DNA from: Candidatus Omnitrophota bacterium
Lineage (GTDB): Bacteria > Omnitrophota > Gorgyraeia > Gygaellales > Profunditerraquicolaceae
DNA: 6,522 bases
Assembly: GCA_028714595.1 (NCBI GenBank)
Contig: JAQTMD010000087.1
Coordinates: 1 to 6,522 of the forward strand
Direction: 5' to 3'
Positions within the stretch are counted from its first letter, which is position 1, and each line of letters begins with the position of its first letter. Both the position numbers and the translations under genes were made by a program. Positions 1-6,145 of the stretch are shown here, piece after piece. Below the pieces are notes generated by a model. It worked only from the letters and a program-made list of their open reading frames with translations, was not told the DNA's origin and did not search any database.

Positions 1-986
1 CCGAACATCTGCTGGGGAGATTTGCAACTGGAGATGTGGTCGAGGACCTTCGGGTAAAAATGCTCGGCGAATTTAATCCAGCCCGGCGAACACGAGGTGA
101 TAAGCGGCAAGACGCCCCTGTTCTTCAACCGGTAGATCAATTCATGTCCCTCTTCCATGATGGTAAGGTCTGCGGAGAACTGGGTGTCGAATACCTTGTC
201 AAACTTCAGCCTGCGCAAAGCAGCAGCCATCTTGCCGGTAACGCGGCTTCCCGCGGGCATGCCGAATTCCTCGCCGATGGATGCCCTGACCGCCGGCGCA
301 GTCTCCACCACCACGAATTTCTTCGGGTCTGAGAGCGCCTGCCAGACGCCGGAGATCTGATTATTCTCGACCAGCGCCCCGGTGGGACAGGCCAGGATGC
401 ACTGCCCGCAGTTAATGCAATCCACGTTGCCCAGGCCCTTGTCCATAAAAGTAGCTATCTTGGTGAGCTTGCCGCGGTTCATGGAATCGATGGCGCTGAC
501 CGACTGCACTTTCTCGCAGACTGCGATGCAGCGGCGGCAAAGGATGCACTTGTTGGGGTCGCGGATGACTGACGGAGAACTTGCGTCGATCGGCATCTCA
601 AGCGTGGTCGCCTTGGGGAAACGCACGTCGCGGATGCCCATCTCAAAAGCGATGCGGCGCAATTCGCAGGTCTGGTTGCGGTCGCAGACAAAGCAGTCCG
701 TAGGGTGGCTTGCCAGGAGCAGCTCCAGGTTCAGGGTGCGCGCCTTACGCACCCGCTCGGTACTGGTCAATATCTCCATGCCCTCGGTGACCCTGGTCAC
801 GCAGGAGCGTAACAGCGTCTTTGCTCCGGTGACCTCCACCACGCAGATGGAGCACGCCGCTTCTTCGCTGATGCCGTCAAGGTAACAGATGGTCGGAACG
901 ATGATGCCCGCCTGCTCGCAGGCCTTTAAGATGGTGGTGTTGTCGGGAACCTGAAAACTCTTACCGTCGATTTTGATGTTAGGCAT
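1..986 (-). CDS. hydA: [FeFe]-hydrogenase catalytic subunit HydA/HndD, N-terminal 328 codons (3' end off window)
   Basis: This is the catalytic subunit of a cytoplasmic multimeric [FeFe]-hydrogenase, catalysing reversible H2 oxidation and proton reduction. The frame is open from the ATG at 986 to the left edge. My translation shows, in order: a ferredoxin-like [2Fe-2S] domain (C34, C45, C48, C62); a His/Cys [4Fe-4S] site (H94, C98, C101, C107); a two-[4Fe-4S] domain (C147, C150, C153, C157 and C190, C193, C196, C200); then the start of the H-cluster domain. That last domain has TAPAVR (229-234), EEFGMP (239-244) and the L1 motif TSCSPGW (297-303). The other two H-cluster motifs lie beyond the window. 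The layout matches clostridial CpI-type enzymes. GGAG (992-995) sits 5 nt before the ATG, and the start follows the hydB stop by 12 nt, so the two genes are co-transcribed. Formate dehydrogenase and NuoG share the N-terminal cluster domains but lack TSC[CS]PGW. The L1 motif has Ser where prototypes have a second Cys. Confidence 0.96.
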   Translation of the reverse strand, partial: MPNIKIDGKSFQVPDNTTILKACEQAGIIVPTICYLDGISEEAACSICVVEVTGAKTLLRSCVTRVTEGMEILTSTERVRKARTLNLELLLASHPTDCFVCDRNQTCELRRIAFEMGIRDVRFPKATTLEMPIDASSPSVIRDPNKCILCRRCIAVCEKVQSVSAIDSMNRGKLTKIATFMDKGLGNVDCINCGQCILACPTGALVENNQISGVWQALSDPKKFVVVETAPAVRASIGEEFGMPAGSRVTGKMAAALRRLKFDKVFDTQFSADLTIMEEGHELIYRLKNRGVLPLITSCSPGWIKFAEHFYPKVLDHISSCKSPQQMF

Positions 987-998
987 AGTCGCTCCGTC

Positions 999-3900
999 CT
1001 ATTCGGTTTTAACGTCGCAGCGCAAACAGCGTAAGGTCTCAAGGTGCGCCTGCATCTCGGATAAACCCTGCGATATCTCTCTGAAATTCTTGAACCGCTC
1101 CTTGGGCTTAAGCCGTGCGCCGGTCTGCTTCTTTGCTGCCGCAGGTTTTGCCGGCACCTGCATGGCGTAATCGAATTTCTTATAAAGCTTATCGAACCTG
1201 TTCTCTCCCATGAGCGCGAAATCAATGGCGATAGCCGCGGTCTTACCGTCGGCCATTGCCTCGACTGCGGTGGCCGGGCCCATGACCAGGTCTCCGCCTG
1301 CATAGACCTTGGGGACGCTCGTCCTCATGGTGAAATGATTGACCTGTACCGTGGCATCCTGATTGACCGCCAGGCCGAAATCACGCAAGGTATCGGAATC
1401 CACTTTCTCGCCGATGGCCAGAAGGATGGTGTCCGCGGGTATCTCGTAGCTGTCGTTGGTGGCAACCGGTTTTCTCCTGCCTGACACGTCAAACTCGCCG
1501 GCCAGCATCTTATTGACCAGGAGCGCGCGCACATGGCCTTTATCGTCGCCGAGTATCTGGCTGGGCGCGGCATAGAACACGAAGTTGACGCCTTCGCGCT
1601 CTGCCTCGAGTATTTCGTCCTCGTTGGCAGGCATGTCATCGCGGCCGCGGCGATAGACGATAGTTACTTTTGCGCCGGAACGGTGCGCGGTACGCGCCGC
1701 ATCAATGGCAACGTTGCCTGCGCCGATGACCAAAATTTCCTTGCCGGTCTTTGGCTTGTGTTTGACGGCAATGTCTTCCAGGTAGGAAATACCGCTGACC
1801 ACGCCGTCCAGGCTTTCACCCGGAATACCCAGCGGCATGTTCTTGTAAGCGCCGGTGGCGATAAACACCGCGTCATTGGCCTTGGTTATCCTGCGCAAGC
1901 CTTCTGCGTTGATCTTCTTTTTAAGCACGATCTCCACGCCGAGTTTTTTGAGAAATCCGATCTCTTTGGCCAGGACCTTTTTCGGCAGCCGGTATTCGGG
2001 GATGCCGTAACGTAAAACTCCGCCTGCCTCCGCCTCCTTCTCGTAAACCGTTACGCTGTGGCCTAAACGCACCAGGAAAAACGCGGCAGCCAGGCCCGCA
2101 GGTCCGGCGCCGATAACGGCAATGCTCTTTTTGGTGTTCGGCAGTTTCTCGTCGATAAGTTTCTTTAAGACCTGCCCTTCCTTACCCAGTTTATAGACTG
2201 TATCCGCGACAAAGCGGTGCACCTCGCCCTGCGAGACCGGTTCGTCGATATCCTCTCTGCGGCAGCGCATCTTGCAGTGGAAATGGCAGATCCTTCCCGA
2301 AGACGCAGGGAACGGGTTATCCCGGTAAATGGATTCAAAGGCGTCTTTGAGCTTTCCATCTTTGAGCAGCGTCAGGAACCCGGGGATGTTCATGTGCAGC
2401 GGGCAGGAGTTCTCGCAGGGAGACAAAAACAGGTTGAGGCAGACGCCGGCGTCGCAGTGCTTTGCCTCGATGTGCTCGTCGTATTCTTTTCTGAAATATT
2501 TGAGCGTGGTCAGCACCGGGTTGGGGGCGGTCTGGCCCAGGCCGCAGAGCGCGGTATCCTTGATGATCTCGCCCATTTCCTTCAGGCATGCGAGCTGCTT
2601 TTGGGTGGCTTTGCCGTCGGAAACGTCGCGCAGGACTTTCAATGACTGGAACAACCCCTCGCGGCAAGGCGTGCACTTGCCGCACGATTCCGAGGTGGTG
2701 AATTCCGTAAAGTAACGGGCGACGTCCACCATGCAGTTGTCCTGGTCCATGACCACCATGCCGCCCGAGCCCATGATCGCGCCCAGCGCAGTCAATGATT
2801 CGTAATCTACGGGCGTGTTGAACAATGATACGGGGATACAGCCTCCTGACGGGCCGCCTGACTGCACGGCCTTGACTTTTTTGCGCGTTCCGGTACCGCC
2901 GCCGATGTTGTAGACCAGGACCTGCAACGGCTGGCCCAACGGAAGCTCGACCAGGCCGGTATTCTTTATCTTTCCCACCAGCGAAAATACCTTGGTGCCA
3001 GCCGAATTCTGGGTGCCGGTCTGGGTAAGCCAGTCGCCGCCTTTGGCAATGACCACCGGTATGTTGCACCAGGTCTCCACGTTATTGATGGTGGTCGGCT
3101 TATCAAAGAGACCTTTTTGCGCCGGGAACGGCGGCCGGGGACGCGGCCTGCCGGGTTTTCCTTCGATGGAAGCGATCATGGCTGTTTCTTCGCCGCAGAC
3201 AAACGCCCCTGCGCCTTCGACGAGGCGCACAATGAAACTGAAATTCGAGCCCATGATATTTTTACCCAACAACCCGAGGTCTTCGGCTTCTTTGATGGCA
3301 TGGCGCAGCCGCTGCACTGCCAGCGGATATTCTGCGCGGATATAGACCACGCCTTCATCGGCTCCCATGGCATAGGCGCCGATGGTCATGCCTTCGATAA
3401 GCATGTGGGGGTCGGATTCTATCTCGTTACGGTTCATGTATGCGCCCGGGTCTCCTTCGTCGGCGTTGCAGACCACGTACTTCTTGTCGGAAGCCGCCTG
3501 CTTCATCAGCTCCCATTTTCTTCCCGTGGGGAACCCTGCGCCGCCGCGGCCGCGCAGCTTTGATTTTTTGACCTCGTCGATGACCGCTTCAGGCGGCATC
3601 CCATGGAGGATTTTCCAGAGGCTGGAGTAACCGCCGACCGCAATGTATTCCTCGATGTCTTCGGGATTGACAAGCCCGGCGTCGCGCAGCACGATCTTTT
3701 TCTGCCACTTGAAGAAATCTATCTCGTTCCAAAGAGGGATATCCTCAAATCCCTTGCCGAACGAGACACGCGAGGTGAGATGGTCCCAGGACTCGATCTT
3801 GCAGAGCACGAGCCGCTCGGCAAAAGCTTCCTTCTTGATCCCTTCCACGATCTTGGGCACGTCCTTTACTTTTACCTGATGCAGGATGACCAAAGGCAGG

Positions 3901-4142
3901 CCCGGGATATGCACGTTTACCAGCGGCTCTTCGGCGCAAAAGCCGAAACAGCCGGTGCGCACGAGAAACGCCGGGACTTTTTTCTTCTTGAGCACCTCGG
4001 CAAAGGCCTTCAAGACTTCGTCGGCTCCGTTGCCGATGCCGCAGGTACCCATGCCTACGGCTATGCGGACCTTGTCCGGCTGGTATTTTTTCAATCCCTG
4101 CGTTTTGACAAGGTTTAGCTCATCGATGTTGATTATCTTCAT
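999..4142 (-). CDS. hydB: HydB/NuoF-like NADH-binding subunit fused to a GltD/NfnB-like FAD-NADP(H) module (1047 aa)
   Basis: This is the diaphorase (FMN/NAD(H)) subunit of the bifurcating hydrogenase, fused to a second flavoprotein. Residues ~25-105 form a thioredoxin-like [2Fe-2S] domain (C34, C65, C69). Residues ~140-555 are NuoF: the glycine-rich nucleotide motif LRGRGGAGFPTG (196-207), CNADEGDPGA (225-234), CGEET (316-320) and the [4Fe-4S] ligands C487, C490, C493 and C533. An HCDAGVC linker follows (562-568), where ordinary HydB continues into a two-[4Fe-4S] ferredoxin domain. Here a GltD-type cluster domain replaces it (C576, C580, C619, C623, C627). Then come a FAD Rossmann motif GAGPAG (678-683), a second Rossmann motif GAGNVA (807-812) with YRR (830-832) suggesting NADP(H), and the FAD-closing AGGD (948-951). 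The tail ends in CLRC (1039-1042). HydB alone is usually about 600 residues and NfnB about 465, so 1047 is roughly the sum. The ATG overlaps the hydC stop (ATGA), with SD AGGGGAGG at 4152-4159. The reading frame is intact, so this is a true fusion rather than two genes misread as one. The redox partner of the extra module is inferred. Confidence 0.95.
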   Translation of the reverse strand: MKIINIDELNLVKTQGLKKYQPDKVRIAVGMGTCGIGNGADEVLKAFAEVLKKKKVPAFLVRTGCFGFCAEEPLVNVHIPGLPLVILHQVKVKDVPKIVEGIKKEAFAERLVLCKIESWDHLTSRVSFGKGFEDIPLWNEIDFFKWQKKIVLRDAGLVNPEDIEEYIAVGGYSSLWKILHGMPPEAVIDEVKKSKLRGRGGAGFPTGRKWELMKQAASDKKYVVCNADEGDPGAYMNRNEIESDPHMLIEGMTIGAYAMGADEGVVYIRAEYPLAVQRLRHAIKEAEDLGLLGKNIMGSNFSFIVRLVEGAGAFVCGEETAMIASIEGKPGRPRPRPPFPAQKGLFDKPTTINNVETWCNIPVVIAKGGDWLTQTGTQNSAGTKVFSLVGKIKNTGLVELPLGQPLQVLVYNIGGGTGTRKKVKAVQSGGPSGGCIPVSLFNTPVDYESLTALGAIMGSGGMVVMDQDNCMVDVARYFTEFTTSESCGKCTPCREGLFQSLKVLRDVSDGKATQKQLACLKEMGEIIKDTALCGLGQTAPNPVLTTLKYFRKEYDEHIEAKHCDAGVCLNLFLSPCENSCPLHMNIPGFLTLLKDGKLKDAFESIYRDNPFPASSGRICHFHCKMRCRREDIDEPVSQGEVHRFVADTVYKLGKEGQVLKKLIDEKLPNTKKSIAVIGAGPAGLAAAFFLVRLGHSVTVYEKEAEAGGVLRYGIPEYRLPKKVLAKEIGFLKKLGVEIVLKKKINAEGLRRITKANDAVFIATGAYKNMPLGIPGESLDGVVSGISYLEDIAVKHKPKTGKEILVIGAGNVAIDAARTAHRSGAKVTIVYRRGRDDMPANEDEILEAEREGVNFVFYAAPSQILGDDKGHVRALLVNKMLAGEFDVSGRRKPVATNDSYEIPADTILLAIGEKVDSDTLRDFGLAVNQDATVQVNHFTMRTSVPKVYAGGDLVMGPATAVEAMADGKTAAIAIDFALMGENRFDKLYKKFDYAMQVPAKPAAAKKQTGARLKPKERFKNFREISQGLSEMQAHLETLRCLRCDVKTE

Positions 4143-4669
4143 TTCGCCTTGCCTCCCCTGGCAACTTTATTCACGATCTCTTTTAATTTGTTCTCTGTCA
4201 TGTGGCTGTAGATGACCCCGTCGATCTCCATGACCGGCGCCAGGGCGCACTGGCCGAAACAGGCAACGGTCTTGATGGTGAATTTATTGTCGGCGGTGGT
4301 GAGAAACACCTTCTCGCCTTCTTTTGATTCGTCTTCCTTGACGTGCAGCATTTTTTTAAGGTATTCCAGGAGGTTCCTGGAGCGGCGCGTATGACAGGCA
4401 GTGCCGCGGCAGATGATGATGGAATGGTCGCCCTGGGGCTTGAGGTTGAAAAAGGCGTAAAAGGTCACGACGCTATAAATGCGCGACAGGGGCACGCCGG
4501 TTTTGCCGGAGATATATTCGAGGGTGGCCTGCGGCAGGTACTTATGCTTGTGCAGGTTCTGGACTTCCTCGAGTATCCCCAGGAGGCCCCCGGGCTTACC
4601 CTCGTACTTTTCGATAATCGTGTCGATCTCGCGCTGTCTCGGGACTTCGGCTGTTGCGGTTGGGCTCAT
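4139..4669 (-). CDS. hydC: NuoE-like thioredoxin-fold [2Fe-2S] subunit HydC/HndA (176 aa)
   Basis: This is the small electron-transfer subunit of the NAD(P)-linked hydrogenase, homologous to complex I NuoE. It carries one [2Fe-2S] cluster and docks on the NuoF-type subunit encoded next. The N-terminal helical part contains IIEKY and GGLLGILEEVQ (18-36), followed by YLPQATLEYIS (44-54) and the family motif IYSVVTFYAFF (64-74). The cluster ligands are C87 and C92 (CRGTAC), then C137 and C141 (CFGQC), with the usual APVMEIDG segment following (144-151). The length is normal for the family. The start is the ATG at 4669, with AGGGAG (4675-4680) 5 nt upstream. It follows nfnB by 36 nt and shares 4 nt (ATGA) with hydB, so the two products are probably translationally coupled in near-equal amounts. 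NuoE of respiratory complex I is excluded as the main reading because [FeFe]-hydrogenase HydA follows and no quinone-module genes are visible. Confidence 0.96.
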   Translation of the reverse strand: MSPTATAEVPRQREIDTIIEKYEGKPGGLLGILEEVQNLHKHKYLPQATLEYISGKTGVPLSRIYSVVTFYAFFNLKPQGDHSIIICRGTACHTRRSRNLLEYLKKMLHVKEDESKEGEKVFLTTADNKFTIKTVACFGQCALAPVMEIDGVIYSHMTENKLKEIVNKVARGGKAK

Positions 4670-4705
4670 GCGCTCTCCCTCTGGTGACTGTACTAAGGTA
4701 TTGTT

Positions 4706-6106
4706 CTATTTTTTCTCGGAAATGTATTTGTCTATCGCGGCGGCGGCCTTGCGGCCTGCGCCCATGGCAGTGATGACCGTGGCAGCGCCGGTGACCACGT
4801 CTCCGCCGGCAAACACGCCGGGCATGGAGGTTTGGCCGTTCTCATCGGCCTCTATCTCGCCCCGTTTCTTCACTTTCAATCCCGGGGTAGTACGGGAAAT
4901 GATCGGATTGGGGGTATTTCCTATGGCAACGATGACCTCGTCCACATCAAGCTTGAACTCCGACCCCGGCACAGGCACCGGGCTCCTGCGGCCCGAGGCA
5001 TCGGGCTCGCCGAGCTCCATCTTCAGGCACTCCACCTGTTTGACCACTCCTTTTTCGTCTCCGATGTAGCGTACAGGATTGGTAAGAATGCGAAAATCTA
5101 TGCCTTCTTCTTTGGCGCGCTCCACTTCCTCGATGCGCGCGGGCATTTCTTTCTCGGATCTGCGGTAAATAAGGTACACGTGCCTTGCGCCGAGCCGCAG
5201 GGCTGTGCGCGCAGAGTCCATGGCCACGTTGCCTCCGCCGACCACTGCCACGTTTGCGCCGCGCTTGACCGGCGTATCGAATTCCGGGAATTTATACGCC
5301 TTCATCAGGTTTACGCGGGTCAGGAATTCGTTTGCGGAATAAACGCCGCTTAAGTTTTCTCCGGGGATGCCCATGAAATTCGGCAGGCCTGCTCCCGCTC
5401 CCACGAACACCGCTTCAAAGCCGTCCTTGAAAAGCTCTTCGATGGTCAGCGCCCTGCCGATCAGGGCATTGGTCACGAATATCACCCCCAGTTCCTGCAA
5501 TTTTTCTATTTCCGCCTGCACGATGGCCTTGGGAAGGCGGAATTCCGGGATACCGTAGACGAGAACTCCGCCTAATTTATGGTATCCTTCAAAGACCGTC
5601 ACGTCATAGCCCATCTTGGCCAATTCTGCGGCGCACGTTAAGCCTGCAGGACCGGAGCCGACCACCGCCACTTTTTTGTTCTTCTTCTTTGCGGCGGCCG
5701 CAGGCCTGGCTTTGTTGATCTTGCGGTTTTCCATGTCGCGGTCGGCCAGGAACCGCTCAAGCCTGCCGATGGAAATGGGATCGCCCACCTTTTTCATGAC
5801 ACAGACCGCCTGGCACTGCTCTTCCTGCGGACAGACGCGGCCGGTCATGCACGGCAGCGAATCGTTCTCGTGAATGATATCAATGGCCTTCTGAAAATCT
5901 TTGTCTTTCAGCGCCTTGATGAACGCGGGGATGTCGATGCGCACCGGGCAGCCTTCCACGCAGGGCTTCTGTGCGCACTGCATGCAGCGGGATGCCTCTC
6001 TGAACGCCTCTGCTTCGTTATAGCCTAACGGGACTTCGTTAAAGTTTTTGATGCGCTGTTCTGCGGGCTGCTCGCGCATCAATACTGCTTTTTTCTCAAC
6101 CGCCAT
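4706..6106 (-). CDS. nfnB: NfnB: NADPH-binding large subunit of NADH-dependent ferredoxin:NADP+ oxidoreductase (GltD family, 466 aa)
   Basis: This is the large subunit of the cytoplasmic bifurcating transhydrogenase NfnAB. The complex couples NADPH to NADH and reduced ferredoxin through a FAD in this subunit. Numbered from the ATG at 6106, the N-terminal cluster domain has C41, C44, C49, C53 (CxxCx4Cx3CP), then C86 and GRVCPQEEQC with C92, C98 and C102. The Glu pair in this motif (95-96) is typical of NfnB; a Glu ligand to the proximal [4Fe-4S] cluster is known in this family. An Ala/Lys linker (136-145) leads to FAD motif GSGPAG (150-155), NADP motif GGGNVA (290-295) with YRRSEKEMPAR (314-324), and AGGD (433-436) of the second FAD-binding half. 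Start choice: the frame can be extended to a GTG at 6130, but that stretch overlaps a hairpin, whereas the ATG at 6106 has a strong SD 5 nt upstream. Databases often label such proteins glutamate synthase small subunit. The preceding nfnA and the absence of a GltB large subunit argue for Nfn. Confidence 0.94.
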   Translation of the reverse strand: MAVEKKAVLMREQPAEQRIKNFNEVPLGYNEAEAFREASRCMQCAQKPCVEGCPVRIDIPAFIKALKDKDFQKAIDIIHENDSLPCMTGRVCPQEEQCQAVCVMKKVGDPISIGRLERFLADRDMENRKINKARPAAAAKKKNKKVAVVGSGPAGLTCAAELAKMGYDVTVFEGYHKLGGVLVYGIPEFRLPKAIVQAEIEKLQELGVIFVTNALIGRALTIEELFKDGFEAVFVGAGAGLPNFMGIPGENLSGVYSANEFLTRVNLMKAYKFPEFDTPVKRGANVAVVGGGNVAMDSARTALRLGARHVYLIYRRSEKEMPARIEEVERAKEEGIDFRILTNPVRYIGDEKGVVKQVECLKMELGEPDASGRRSPVPVPGSEFKLDVDEVIVAIGNTPNPIISRTTPGLKVKKRGEIEADENGQTSMPGVFAGGDVVTGAATVITAMGAGRKAAAAIDKYISEKK

Positions 6107-6111
6107 CGTCG

Positions 6112-6118
6112 CTCCCCT
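6112..6118 (-). promoter_or_regulatory. Shine-Dalgarno sequence deciding the nfnB start
   Basis: The mRNA reads AGGGGAG, followed by 5 nt and then the ATG at 6106. This is near-consensus in sequence and spacing. It supports the ATG at 6106 over the upstream in-frame GTG at 6130, which would have to initiate from inside the GC-rich hairpin and has no comparable SD. Confidence 0.8.
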
Positions 6119-6120
6119 GT

Positions 6121-6144
6121 AACCCCGCACCCGGTGTGGGGGTT
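6121..6144 (-). other. Intercistronic hairpin between nfnA and nfnB
   Basis: On the transcript, AACCCC (6144-6139) pairs with GGGGTT (6126-6121). Inside that stem, CAC (6136-6134) pairs with GTG (6130-6128) around a CGG loop, with a small internal loop between the two stems. The element begins 1 nt after the nfnA stop and ends just before the nfnB SD. No U-run follows it, so it is not a standard intrinsic terminator. It could affect mRNA stability or nfnB translation; this is inference only. Confidence 0.4.
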
Positions 6145-6145
6145 G

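Noticed and set aside
382..885. Plus-strand open frame of 167 codons opposite hydA
   Set aside because: It lies antisense to the HydA iron-sulfur domains, whose motifs fix the minus-strand frame. Its translation has no recognisable domain and no SD.
1533..2015. Plus-strand open frame of 160 codons
   Set aside because: It is antisense to the FAD/NADP domains of the fusion protein. The long open stretch follows from the GC-rich third positions of the real gene.
2440..2490. Possibility that hydB and a gltD gene are separate and joined by a sequencing error
   Set aside because: The frame is continuous through the junction, there is no SD or start codon in a suitable place, and the C-terminal tail complements the Cys missing at the junction, which fits an evolved fusion.
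2335..3069. Minus-strand open frame of 244 codons in another frame within hydB
   Set aside because: It overlaps the NuoF nucleotide and [4Fe-4S] regions of the fusion frame. Its composition (Arg/Gly/His-rich) is typical of an out-of-frame shadow in a GC-rich gene.
4479..5069. Plus-strand open frame of 196 codons spanning the hydC-nfnB junction
   Set aside because: It runs antisense across two well-supported genes and their spacer, with no motif and no plausible ribosome-binding site.
4706..6106. Reading nfnB as the glutamate synthase small subunit (GltD)
   Set aside because: No GltB large-subunit gene is present, nfnA is immediately upstream, and the CPQEEQC cluster motif is of the Nfn type.
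6107..6130. Eight-residue N-terminal extension of NfnB from a GTG at 6130
   Set aside because: The GTG lies inside the hairpin without a good SD, while the ATG at 6106 has a well-placed AGGGGAG, and family similarity begins after the ATG.
6121..6144. Intrinsic terminator between nfnA and nfnB
   Set aside because: The stem is not followed by a U-run on the transcript; the SD and start codon of nfnB follow directly.
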